Made by a program: the position numbers and the translations under genes
Part shown: positions 33,565 to 42,189 of the stretch, one piece after another
Layout of the letters: each line of letters opens with the position of its first letter
How positions within the stretch are numbered: the stretch's first letter is position 1
The notes under the pieces: generated by a model
What the model saw: the letters and a program-made list of their open reading frames with translations, nothing else
Database searches by the model: none
Told to the model about the DNA's origin: nothing
Assembly (NCBI GenBank): GCA_903902915.1
Contig: CAIUWR010000065.1
Span: 1 to 64,000 of the forward strand
DNA from: an uncultured Hyphomicrobiales bacterium
Lineage (GTDB): Bacteria > Pseudomonadota > Alphaproteobacteria > Rhizobiales > Beijerinckiaceae
Length of the DNA stretch: 64,000 nt
Direction: 5' to 3'

Positions 33565-34224
33565 ATGCAGGACATCGACCTTCGCCAGCAACTCATCGCC
33601 CATGCGCGATCCCTGACCGCTCTGGGCCTCACCCAGGGAACCGCCGGCAATCTTTCCGCCCGGGTGGGCGACGCCATGCTCATCACCCCCAGCGGCGTGG
33701 CCTATCAGGCGCTGACGCCAGCCTCTCTGGCGCTGATGCCGCTCGATGGGGAAGGCGCCTTCACGGGGGCGCTGAAGCCCTCCAGCGAATGGCGGTTTCA
33801 TCTGGATATTCTGCGCGCGCGGCCGGATGTGGGGGCGGTGGTTCACGCCCATTCCACCTACGCCACGGTTTTGTCGATCCTGCGGCGGCCCATCAAGGCG
33901 GTGCATTACATGATCGCGGCCTTTGGCGGTCCCGAAATCGCCTGCACGGATTACGCGCCCTTCGGCACGCAGGAACTGTCGGCGCTGGTGGTGGAGGGTC
34001 TGGGGCCGCGTCACGGCGTCTTGCTGGGCAACCACGGCATGATCGCCACAGGGGCGAACCTGGACGAAGCCATGCACCGGGCCGTGGAGCTGGAGACGCT
34101 GGCGCGGCAGAGCTATCTGGCGGGACTGGCGGGTACGCCGACGATCCTGCCAGATGATGAGATCATGCGATGCGTCGAGCGCTTCAAATCCTACGGCCCG
34201 AAGGCGCAGGACGGCGAGGCCTGA
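33565..34224 (+). CDS. Class II aldolase/adducin family protein (FucA/AraD-like)
   Basis: A 219-residue zinc-dependent aldolase or epimerase. Seen: LGLTQGTAGNLSARVGD with the phosphate-binding GN-S, ITPSGVAY, KPSSEWRFH with the Glu, the zinc ligands HAHS, and LLGNHGMIATG with the third His. The family includes fuculose-phosphate aldolase and ribulose-phosphate epimerase; the specific substrate is not evident. The start lacks a clear ribosome binding site. Confidence 0.9.
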   Translation: MQDIDLRQQLIAHARSLTALGLTQGTAGNLSARVGDAMLITPSGVAYQALTPASLALMPLDGEGAFTGALKPSSEWRFHLDILRARPDVGAVVHAHSTYATVLSILRRPIKAVHYMIAAFGGPEIACTDYAPFGTQELSALVVEGLGPRHGVLLGNHGMIATGANLDEAMHRAVELETLARQSYLAGLAGTPTILPDDEIMRCVERFKSYGPKAQDGEA

Positions 34225-34244
34225 GCGGCCCCGCCTTGGCGGCT

Positions 34245-34685
34245 TCACCACACGCCGGTGTTGGGCATGGAGACCCAGGGCTCTTGCGGGGCCAAGGCGT
34301 CGCCCTTTTGCAGGAGCTCGATGGAGATATTGTCGGGGGAGCGGATGAAGGCCATGCGGCCCTCGCGCGGGGGACGGTTGATGGTCACGCCCGCCTTCAT
34401 CAAACGGTCGCAGAGCGCATAGATATCATCCACTTCGTAAGCGAGATGGCCAAAGTTGCGCCCGCCCTCGTAGGTCTCGGGATCCCAGTTATAGGTCAGC
34501 TCGACGAGGGGCGCGCGTTTCTGTATGCCGGAGGCGACGTCCTCGGGCGCGGCGAGGAAAATCAGCGTAAAGCGGCCCTGCTGGTTGTCCACGCGCCGCA
34601 CCTCCTGAAGGCCAAGCTTGCGGCAGTAAAAATCAAGGGCCTCGTCGACATTGGCCACACGGACCATGGTATGCAGATAGCGCAT
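34245..34685 (-). CDS. gloA: Lactoylglutathione lyase (glyoxalase I)
   Basis: A 146-residue cytoplasmic metalloenzyme that isomerises the glutathione hemithioacetal of methylglyoxal. Seen: [22 protein letters not shown] with the first metal His, [10 protein letters not shown] with a Glu ligand, [15 protein letters not shown] with a second His, and [14 protein letters not shown] with a second Glu. Length and ligands fit GloA of the proteobacterial type. Convergent with the aldolase gene, 20 bp apart. Confidence 0.95.
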   Translation of the reverse strand: MRYLHTMVRVANVDEALDFYCRKLGLQEVRRVDNQQGRFTLIFLAAPEDVASGIQKRAPLVELTYNWDPETYEGGRNFGHLAYEVDDIYALCDRLMKAGVTINRPPREGRMAFIRSPDNISIELLQKGDALAPQEPWVSMPNTGVW

Positions 34686-34781
34686 TGCTTAGCCTCCGAC
34701 TCGGAACATGCCTAAACATCATCCATTCCCGGCGGATGGCAAGCCTTCTCCCCTCCCCAAACTCCCATCTGGCCTGACCCC

Positions 34782-36164
34782 ATGACCGACGCCGACGCTC
34801 TCAAGCAAAAGGCCGCCCTCGCCTCCATCACCGCGAGCGCCCTGTTGACGCTCGGCAAACTGGCCGCAGGGCTGTTCTCCGGGTCGCTGGCGCTGTTGTC
34901 GGAGGCGGGCCATGGACTGCTGGATACGGGCGCGACCATTCTCACCTATTTCGCCATCCGCGCCTCCGGCAAACCCGCCGATGAGGAGCACCACTACGGG
35001 CATGGCAAGGTGGAGGCGGTGGCGGCCCTGGCCGAGACCGGCCTGCTGATCGTGCTGGCAACCTATGTGATGGCGGAGGCGATCCGCCGGATCTTCGGCC
35101 ATGCGGCCGAGCCCATCGACGCGAGCTGGCCAGTCTTCGCGGTGCTGGTGATTTCCATCGTGGTGGACCTGGTGCGCTGGCGCTCCCTCACCGCCATCGC
35201 AGAGCAGACCAAAAGCGACGCGCTGGCGGCGGACGCACTGCATTTCTCCAGCGATCTGGTCGCCTCGGTCTGCGTGCTGCTGGGGCTCGCGGCCTCGCGT
35301 TTTGGCTATCAGCAGGGCGATGCGCTGGCGGCTATCGGCGTGTCGGTCTTCATCGCTATTGCGGGTTATCGACTGGGGCGGCGCACCATCGACACGCTGG
35401 TGGACGCTGCGCCCAAGGGCCTCGCCGACCTCATTCGCACCAGCGCAGGGGCTGTGACCGGGGTGGTGAATGTGGAGAGCGTGCGGCTGCGCCCCGCCGG
35501 TCCAAAGGTGCTGGGCGAAGTGGGCATCATGGTGCCCCGCAGCATGCCGCTGGAGCGGGTGTCGACTGTGAAGGAAGAGGTCGCCGCCGCCATAGCCATG
35601 GTTGCGCCGGAGGCTGATGTCACCATCACCGCCAATCCCATCGCGCTCGATGACGAGAGCGCGCTCGAGTTGGTGCTGCTGATCGCCGCCCGCCGCAGGC
35701 TGGCGATCCACCATGTCACCGTGCAGGAAATCAACGGCGCCAAGGCGGTGAGCCTCGATCTGGAGCTGGATGGGCGGATGACGCTGGGCCGCGCCCACGA
35801 AATCGCCTCCTCGCTGGAAGACGCCATCGAGGCGGAGCTTGGCCCAGGGGTCGAGGTGGAGACCCATGTGGAGCCGCTGGAGATCGCGGAACTGAGCGGA
35901 CGCGACGCGGACATCGAGACCGTAGACGCCATGGAGGCCGTGCTGACGCAGGCGGCGCTGGAGGGCGGCGTCATCAGCGACGTCCACCATGTGCGGGTGC
36001 GCGAGACGCCCAACGGCCTGGTGGTGAATTATCATTGCCGGGCGGTCCAGACGCTGACGGTCGATCAGGTTCACGACGCTGTGGACGAACTTGATCGCCG
36101 CGCCCGTCGCGCCGAACCAAGGGTCTCGCGCATCGTGGGACATGCGGAGCCGATGGTGGGCTGA
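34782..36164 (+). CDS. Cation diffusion facilitator (zinc-type) with three C-terminal dimerisation-like domains
   Basis: A 460-residue metal/proton antiporter of the inner membrane; family members usually have about 300 residues. Six hydrophobic helices (about 10-210) carry HGLLD in helix 2 and HFSSD in helix 5, giving an HD-HD metal site of the kind linked to zinc selectivity, plus the HHYGHGK loop. The extra length appears to be two further copies of the cytoplasmic ferredoxin-like domain: roughly 210-290, 295-375 and 385-455, each ending in a metal-site-like THVEP or GHAEP. No regulator is adjacent. Confidence 0.9.
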   Translation: MTDADALKQKAALASITASALLTLGKLAAGLFSGSLALLSEAGHGLLDTGATILTYFAIRASGKPADEEHHYGHGKVEAVAALAETGLLIVLATYVMAEAIRRIFGHAAEPIDASWPVFAVLVISIVVDLVRWRSLTAIAEQTKSDALAADALHFSSDLVASVCVLLGLAASRFGYQQGDALAAIGVSVFIAIAGYRLGRRTIDTLVDAAPKGLADLIRTSAGAVTGVVNVESVRLRPAGPKVLGEVGIMVPRSMPLERVSTVKEEVAAAIAMVAPEADVTITANPIALDDESALELVLLIAARRRLAIHHVTVQEINGAKAVSLDLELDGRMTLGRAHEIASSLEDAIEAELGPGVEVETHVEPLEIAELSGRDADIETVDAMEAVLTQAALEGGVISDVHHVRVRETPNGLVVNYHCRAVQTLTVDQVHDAVDELDRRARRAEPRVSRIVGHAEPMVG

Positions 36165-36235
36165 CGCTCCCTGAAAATTGGTGCGGACGAAGGAATTGCG
36201 GTAGGAACGGAGCCTTCGCCTTTTACGAGATCACC

Positions 36236-37444
36236 ATGCAAATTTTCAAGCCGCGCCCCATTCTTGTGCTGATCGCCGGATTTCTCGTGCTGTTCATCGG
36301 GGGAGGATCGCGGCTCACCATCGGGCTGACGTTGCGGCCCATGGTCGAGGAGCTGGGCTGGGGGCGCAGCGAACTGGGCCTGACCGTCGCGGTGTTTCAG
36401 GTCGTCACCGCCATCACCATGTTTTACGCGGGGAAAGTCGCCGACAGCATGAGCCTGCGCATGGTGCTGGGGGGCGGCGTGGCGCTGGGCGGGCTCACCA
36501 TCGGCGCCATGTGCCTCGTGACCCAGCCATGGCACGCCTTCGTGCTCTACGGCATCGCTTTCGCCGTCGGCAACGGCATCACCTCCGCGACGCCGGTTGG
36601 CGTCATGGTGACCCGCGCCTATCCGCATAAAGCGGGCACCGCCAACGCCATCGTGATGGGCGGCATGAGCGCGGGCCAGCTGGTGGTGGTGGCCGTGCTG
36701 GCGGCGGTGATGGTCAGCATCGGCTGGCGCTCCGTCTTCGTCTGGGTCGGCGCCGCCCATTTCATCCTGATTCCGCTGATCATGGCGGCCGTGCCCGGCC
36801 GCGCGGCCGCCGCTCAGGCCCGCAAGGCGTCGTCGCAGCAGGGCATGACCCTGCGCGAGGGCGCGCGCACGAAACAGTTCTGGCTCCTCATCGGCATTTA
36901 CGCGGTCTGTGGCTTCGACGACTTTTTCGTCACCACGCATGTGGTCGCCTTCGCGCAGGACCGGGGGCTGAACGCCTTTCTGGCGGGCAACCTGCTCGCC
37001 CTGATGGGCGTCACCGGCCTTATCGGGGTGCTGGCCGCTGGCGGCTGGGGGGACAAAACCGGCCCGATCGCCCCCACAGCCGCAAGCTTCGTGGCGCGGG
37101 TGGCCGTATTCGGCCTTGTGGCGGTGGACCAGTCGCAACTCTCGGTCATGATCTTCGCGCTGGTCTTCGGCGTGACCTTCCTGGTCACAGCGCCCATGAC
37201 CGTCCTTTTCGTTCGGGACAGTTTCGGCACTCGCAATCTGGGCGCGATCACGGGAATCATCACCATGATCCATCACATGTGCGGGGGGCTTGGCGCCTGG
37301 CTGGGCGCGGCGGTCTTCGACGGGACGGGCGCCTATGACGCGGTCTTCATCACCATGTGCGCCGTCTCGCTGGCCGCCGCCCTCTTCACCTGGGCGCTGT
37401 CTCGCGCGGGGCCTGCGGACCCGTCGCTGGGGGGCGCGAAATAA
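36236..37444 (+). CDS. Major facilitator superfamily transporter
   Basis: A 402-residue inner-membrane protein with about 12 hydrophobic helices in two halves joined by a charged loop near residue 200. The loop between helices 2 and 3 (AGKVADSMSLRMVLGGGV) fits the MFS signature. The overall pattern (LRPMVEELGWGRSELGLTVAVF) resembles the oxalate/formate antiporter-like and monocarboxylate subgroup. Substrate unknown. It precedes the aas promoter and ends 97 bp before that gene. Confidence 0.9.
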   Translation: MQIFKPRPILVLIAGFLVLFIGGGSRLTIGLTLRPMVEELGWGRSELGLTVAVFQVVTAITMFYAGKVADSMSLRMVLGGGVALGGLTIGAMCLVTQPWHAFVLYGIAFAVGNGITSATPVGVMVTRAYPHKAGTANAIVMGGMSAGQLVVVAVLAAVMVSIGWRSVFVWVGAAHFILIPLIMAAVPGRAAAAQARKASSQQGMTLREGARTKQFWLLIGIYAVCGFDDFFVTTHVVAFAQDRGLNAFLAGNLLALMGVTGLIGVLAAGGWGDKTGPIAPTAASFVARVAVFGLVAVDQSQLSVMIFALVFGVTFLVTAPMTVLFVRDSFGTRNLGAITGIITMIHHMCGGLGAWLGAAVFDGTGAYDAVFITMCAVSLAAALFTWALSRAGPADPSLGGAK

Positions 37445-37481
37445 TCTCCTTACAGGAGCTTGACCGCCCAGACCAATCTTG

Positions 37482-37499
37482 TTAGTGAATATTCACTCA
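37482..37499 (+). promoter_or_regulatory. FadR/TetR-type operator before aas
   Basis: TTAGTGAATATTCACTCA contains a perfect 14-bp palindrome (AGTGAATATTCACT, 37484-37497) and matches 15 of 18 positions of the Bacillus-type FadR consensus TGAATGAATANTCATTCA. It overlaps the probable -10 region of a promoter whose -35 is TTGACC (37460-37465). The TetR gene at the end of the same operon is the likely ligand, giving autoregulation. Confidence 0.75.
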
Positions 37500-37541
37500 C
37501 ACAAAAAGTGAGGCTCGCCAACAGGTGCGGAGACGGCGACC

Positions 37542-40500
37542 ATGTTCACGAAGCTGATGTCGGCGCGACGTTTCGCACCCCTGTTCTGGTGTCAGTTCTT
37601 CTCGGCCTTCAACGACAATTTCGTGCGCCAGATGCTGGCGATGCTGATCCTGTTCAAATTGGGGGAGGACGCCGCCGGGTCGCTCATCACCCTGGCGGTC
37701 GGCATTTTCATCGCGCCTTCGCTTCTTTTGTCGGCGCTGGGCGGCGAGATCGCGGATTCCCATGACAAGGCCGTGATCGCCCGTCGCCTGAAGTTCGCGG
37801 AGTTTGGCGTCCAGATGGTCGCCGCCGCCGGTTTCTGGTTCGGCTCACTGCCCCTGCTTTATGCGGCGCTGTTCGGGCTGGGCGTGATCGCCGCCCTTTT
37901 CGGCCCGATCAAATACGGCATTCTTCCCGACCATCTGGAAACCCATGAGCTGCCCGCAGGCAATGCGTTGATCGAGGGCGCGACTTTTCTGGCCATCCTG
38001 TGCGGGCTCATCGTGGGGGGCTATGCGGCGGACCATGCGCGCGATCCTTCAGGCGTCGTCGCGCAGTTGATGGTCATCGCGATTGCGTGCTGGGCCGCCA
38101 GCCGCTTGATCCCCGCCACCGGGGTCGCCGCGCCCCAGCTGCGCCCATCCATGAATGTGTTCGCCTCGACAGGGCGGCTGATAAGGGAGCTTGCGGCGGA
38201 CCAGCGCCTCTGGACGGGCGGCGTAGCTGTCAGCTGGTTCTGGATGACGGGCGCCATCGCGCTCTCGCTCACGCCGGTGATCATCAAGACGCGCATTGGC
38301 GGCGGAATTGATGTGGAGACGGCCATCAGCGCGCTCTTCGCCATCGGCATAGGGCTGGGCTCGGTGCTCGCCGCGGTGCTGGCCCATGGGCGCATCCGCT
38401 TGCTGCCCGTGCCGCTCTCCGGCCTCGTGATGGCGGTGTTTCTGCTGGATCTGGGCGCGGCGACGCTGAACTTGCCCAAGGCGAGCGAAGCGGTTGCGCT
38501 GGGCGCTTTCCTGACCAGCGCGGCCGGGCTTCGCATCGCCGTCGATGTGGCCGGACTGGCGGCGGCGGGCGGCATGTTCGTGGTGCCGATTTTTTCCGCC
38601 GTGCAGGCATGGGCCGGGGAAGACCGCCGGGCGCGCGTGATCGCGGCCGTCAATATCCTGAACGCGATCTTCATTGTTGGCGGCACGCTGATGGTCGCCG
38701 GGCTTCAGGCGACAGGCCTGAGCGAGCCTGCTCTTTTGCTGACCCTCGGGCTGCTGAACGGCGGTTTCGCCATCTGGTTGTTCCGCGCCCTGCCCGGCAG
38801 CTTTATCGGGGAAGCCCTGAACGCCCTGTTCCGCCTCATGTACCGCATGGAGGTGCGCGGGCTTGAACATCTGGAAGCGGCTGGCGAGCGCTGCGTGATC
38901 GCCCTCAACCACGTGTCCTTCCTCGATGCGCCGGTCATTCTGTCGATCCTCGACAACAATCCTGTCTTCGCCATCGACTCGCAGATCGCCAGAGCGTGGT
39001 GGGTGAAGCCCTTCCTTGGCGTCGCGCGCTGCTTCCCCATGGACCCGGCCAAACCCCTGTCGACGCGAGGCCTCATCAAGGAGGTCCGCGCCGGACAGCG
39101 ATTGGTGATCTTCCCCGAAGGACGGCTCACCGTCACCGGCTCCCTGATGAAGGTCTACGACGGCGCCGCGATGATCGCCGACAAGAGCGACGCCATGATC
39201 GTGCCCGTAAGGCTCGAAGGCCTCGACCGCACGCCCTTCACGCGGCTCTCCCACCTTCAGGCGCGACGCCAGCTGTTCCCCAAGGTGCGCGTGACCTTCC
39301 TTCCGCCCCGCAGGCTCAGCATCGACCAGAGCCTGTTCGGACGCAAACGCCGGATGGCGGCCGGGGCCGCGCTCTATGACGTCATGTCCGATCTGATTTT
39401 TGAGACCACGACGACTGACGGCGACCTGACCAGCGCGCTCCACGACAGCATCGCCCTGCTCGGCGGGTCGCGGGTGGTGCTCGAAGATCCAATCACGGGC
39501 GCCATGAAAGCGCGCACGGTCGAGACGGGCGCCGCAGTCCTGGCGCGCAAGATCATGCGTCTTGGCGAGGCCGGCGATACGCTCGGGCTGCTCCTGCCCA
39601 ACGCCAATGCGGCGGCCGTCACCTTTTTCGCCATCCAGCAGGCAGGGCGCGTGGCCGCCATGCTGAACTTCACCGCAGGCGTAACCAATCTGCGCGCCGC
39701 CTGCACCGGCTCATGCGTGGCCCATATCCTCACATCCCGCGCTTTCGTGGAGAAAGCCAACCTTGAGGCGGCCGTCGCCGAACTCTCGCAACAGGCGAAG
39801 ATCCATTACCTGGAAGATATCCGATCCACAGCGACGATAGGCGACAAGTTGCGGGGCCTGCTGGAGCGCGGGCGGCCACTCGTCGTCCGCAAGCCGGACG
39901 ACCCCGCCGTCGTGCTCTTCACCTCCGGTTCGGAGGGCGCGCCCAAGGGCGTCGTCCTGTCGCACAGGAACCTGCTTGCGAATATTGCGCAGATCAACGC
40001 GCGCATCGACATCACGCCCAATGACATTGTCTTCAACGCGCTGCCCGTGTTCCACAGCTTCGGCCTGACCGGCGGCCTGTTGCTTGGCATGCTGACGGGC
40101 ATGAAGGTTTATCTCTATCCTTCTCCCCTTCACTATCGCCAGATTCCCGAACTCGTTTATGGCTCAAACGCGACGGTCCTCTTCGGCACCGACACGTTCC
40201 TCGCTGGCTACGCGAAAATGGCGCATCCCTACGACTTCCGGTCGCTCCGCTACATCGTGGCGGGCGCGGAGCGCGTGAAAGAGGAGACGCGGCGGGTCTA
40301 TATGGAGAAGTTCGGCCTGCGCATCCTGGAAGGCTATGGGGTGACGGAAACCGCCCCGGTGCTGGCAGTGAATACGCCCATGTTCAACAAGGTGGGAACG
40401 GTAGGCCGCCTCATGCCCGGCATGGAGCACAGGCTGGAGCCCGTGCCCGGCATCGCTGAAGGCGGCAGGCTCGTGGTGCGCGGCCCCAATGTGATGCTGG

Positions 40501-40943
40501 GCTATTATCGCGTCGACCATCCCGGATTATTGGAGGCCGCGCCCGGCGGCTGGCACGACACCGGCGACATCGTGGAGATGGACGCCGAACGTTTCATCAC
40601 CATCAAGGGGCGCGCCAAACGCTTCGCCAAGATTGCAGGCGAGATGGTGTCGCTCGCGGCGGTCGAACAGATCTGTGGAGATTTGTGGCGCGACCATCCG
40701 CCCGCCGTCATCGCCTTGCCCGACGCAAGGAAAGGCGAGCGGCTCATCATGGTCACGACCAAGGACGGCGCGACGCGCGCGCAGGTTCAGGCGTGGATGA
40801 AGGAGCGCGGCGCGACGGAACTCATGTTTCCGGCGGAGGTCGTCACCATCGACGCCATGCCCCTGCTCGGATCAGGCAAGACCGATTATGTCGAGCTGGA
40901 CCGCCTCATGCGAGGCAAGCTCGGCCTGTTGACGGTGGCCTGA
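37542..40943 (+). CDS. aas: Acyl-[ACP]-phospholipid acyltransferase/acyl-ACP synthetase fusion with LplT-like MFS domain
   Basis: A 1133-residue trifunctional membrane protein. Residues about 1-410 are an LplT-like MFS lysophospholipid flippase. Residues about 425-610 are a PlsC-type acyltransferase with HX4D in NHVSFLD and a FPEGRLTVTG motif. Residues about 640-1130 are an AMP-binding acyl-ACP synthetase with LFTSGSEGAPKGVVLSH, GYGVTETAP and a WHDTGDIV segment. Together they bring lysophospholipid across the inner membrane and re-acylate it with fatty acid activated on ACP. This fusion is known in proteobacteria. Followed by tetR with TGATG overlap. Confidence 0.95.
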   Translation: MFTKLMSARRFAPLFWCQFFSAFNDNFVRQMLAMLILFKLGEDAAGSLITLAVGIFIAPSLLLSALGGEIADSHDKAVIARRLKFAEFGVQMVAAAGFWFGSLPLLYAALFGLGVIAALFGPIKYGILPDHLETHELPAGNALIEGATFLAILCGLIVGGYAADHARDPSGVVAQLMVIAIACWAASRLIPATGVAAPQLRPSMNVFASTGRLIRELAADQRLWTGGVAVSWFWMTGAIALSLTPVIIKTRIGGGIDVETAISALFAIGIGLGSVLAAVLAHGRIRLLPVPLSGLVMAVFLLDLGAATLNLPKASEAVALGAFLTSAAGLRIAVDVAGLAAAGGMFVVPIFSAVQAWAGEDRRARVIAAVNILNAIFIVGGTLMVAGLQATGLSEPALLLTLGLLNGGFAIWLFRALPGSFIGEALNALFRLMYRMEVRGLEHLEAAGERCVIALNHVSFLDAPVILSILDNNPVFAIDSQIARAWWVKPFLGVARCFPMDPAKPLSTRGLIKEVRAGQRLVIFPEGRLTVTGSLMKVYDGAAMIADKSDAMIVPVRLEGLDRTPFTRLSHLQARRQLFPKVRVTFLPPRRLSIDQSLFGRKRRMAAGAALYDVMSDLIFETTTTDGDLTSALHDSIALLGGSRVVLEDPITGAMKARTVETGAAVLARKIMRLGEAGDTLGLLLPNANAAAVTFFAIQQAGRVAAMLNFTAGVTNLRAACTGSCVAHILTSRAFVEKANLEAAVAELSQQAKIHYLEDIRSTATIGDKLRGLLERGRPLVVRKPDDPAVVLFTSGSEGAPKGVVLSHRNLLANIAQINARIDITPNDIVFNALPVFHSFGLTGGLLLGMLTGMKVYLYPSPLHYRQIPELVYGSNATVLFGTDTFLAGYAKMAHPYDFRSLRYIVAGAERVKEETRRVYMEKFGLRILEGYGVTETAPVLAVNTPMFNKVGTVGRLMPGMEHRLEPVPGIAEGGRLVVRGPNVMLGYYRVDHPGLLEAAPGGWHDTGDIVEMDAERFITIKGRAKRFAKIAGEMVSLAAVEQICGDLWRDHPPAVIALPDARKGERLIMVTTKDGATRAQVQAWMKERGATELMFPAEVVTIDAMPLLGSGKTDYVELDRLMRGKLGLLTVA

Positions 40944-41548
40944 TGACAAGGGCGCCCCAGGCCGCCAGACCCCGCAACGGCGCCAGCACGCGGGCCAGCA
41001 TAGAAAAGGCGGCGCTGCGCCTGTTCGCGGAAAAAGGCGTCGAGGGGACCACGATCCGCGATCTTGCGCTGGCGGTCGGCGTGGCCGACGCCGCGCTCTA
41101 CCGCTACTTCGCATCGAAGGAAGAGATCGCATCCGAACTCTTCGCCACGCATTATGGCGCGCTGGCGCGCAGCATCGAGGAGATCGGCGCGCGCGCCCTG
41201 CCCTTCGCGGACCTCATCGCCGCGCTGATCGATTTGCTCTGCGGCTTGTTCGACGATGCGCCGGACGTGTTCAGCTTCATCCTGCTCAACCAGCACGCCC
41301 ACCTGCGTTATATTCGCGACGAGGCTAATGCGATGGAGCCGCTGCGGGGGATCATGCGCAAGGCCCATGCGCGTGGGGAAATCGGCATCGAAGACTGCGA
41401 TCTCGCCGCCGCCATGGCGCTGGGCGCGGTGCTGCAACCCTGCGTCTTCAAACTCTACGGCCGTCTGCCCGGCCCCATGCGGGACCGCGCCGGGGACTTG
41501 ACCCACGCAGCCTTGCGCGTGCTGCGCCTCACGACCAGATCGTCCTGA
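40943..41548 (+). CDS. TetR/AcrR-family regulator, likely repressor of aas
   Basis: A 201-residue DNA-binding protein. The N-terminal HTH shows ASIEKAALRLFAEKGVEGTTIRDLALAVGVADAALYRYFASKEEI, the canonical TetR motif with the YRYFxSKEEI ending. The C-terminal helical domain should bind an effector, plausibly an acyl chain (acyl-CoA or acyl-ACP) given the neighbour. The start overlaps the aas stop. Operator candidate at 37482-37499. Its 3' end overlaps the convergent cupin gene by 20 bp. Confidence 0.92.
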   Translation: MTRAPQAARPRNGASTRASIEKAALRLFAEKGVEGTTIRDLALAVGVADAALYRYFASKEEIASELFATHYGALARSIEEIGARALPFADLIAALIDLLCGLFDDAPDVFSFILLNQHAHLRYIRDEANAMEPLRGIMRKAHARGEIGIEDCDLAAAMALGAVLQPCVFKLYGRLPGPMRDRAGDLTHAALRVLRLTTRSS

Positions 41549-42065
41549 GCGGACCATCGACGCCCATCACCGGGTCTTCGCGCGGCAATGGCACGCTGGC
41601 GATCCGGGCGCGAACCTCATCGCGCTCGGCCGGATCGCCATTGCGATCATCTCGGCCGCTGCCCTGCGGACAGGCGCCGATCACGATCAGATCAGCGGAC
41701 GCGCATTCGCAGCGATGGCCCATGCCTGCGGGAAGAATCGCCACATCTCCCGCGCCAAGTTCGACCGAGGCGCCATGATCTCCGCCAATGCGCAGCTTGA
41801 GCCTGCCGCGCGCCACGCCGAGCGCTTCGTGCGCGTTCGCATGAAAATGTGTTTCGCCCAACAAGCCGCCGCGCCAGATTTCACCCCAGCCCTGCATGGC
41901 GAATCGGGCCTCCATCAGCTCCGGCAGATCCTCGCTGACGGACCAGACCTCGCGATAAACCAGCGCGGGAAACTGGCTGTTGGGGATGCAGCCATCGCTC
42001 TGGAACCGGTATCTTTCGATCCGCTCGACCGCAGGCGCGACTGCGGCCATGCCGACGCTCGCCAT
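41529..42065 (-). CDS. Cupin-domain protein
   Basis: A 178-residue single-domain cupin. Seen: HFHANAHEALGVARGRLKLRIGG and VELGAGDVAILPAGMGHR, the two halves of the beta-barrel with His/Glu metal ligands. The pattern resembles the YjlB-like cupins of unknown function. The start at 42065 (MASVG) is preferred over 42119 because GGAGG lies 5 bases upstream of it. Divergent from pepN. Confidence 0.85.
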   Translation of the reverse strand: MASVGMAAVAPAVERIERYRFQSDGCIPNSQFPALVYREVWSVSEDLPELMEARFAMQGWGEIWRGGLLGETHFHANAHEALGVARGRLKLRIGGDHGASVELGAGDVAILPAGMGHRCECASADLIVIGACPQGSGRDDRNGDPAERDEVRARIASVPLPREDPVMGVDGPLRTIWS

Positions 42066-42189
42066 GGAAGCCTCCATTTGAGCCACCAACGCCGCAGCCC
42101 CGTTGAAGGTTCCATGCACGACGCGCCGACGCCCCCTTGGCGGGGGCGGCTCAAAGGGTCATAACCACCCCTTCAAGGAGAGCCTGCCC

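Noticed and set aside
34719-36143. 474-residue minus-strand ORF
   Set aside because: Antisense shadow of the CDF transporter gene; His/Gly/Arg/Gln-rich without motifs.
38049-39443. 464-residue minus-strand ORF
   Set aside because: Antisense shadow of aas.
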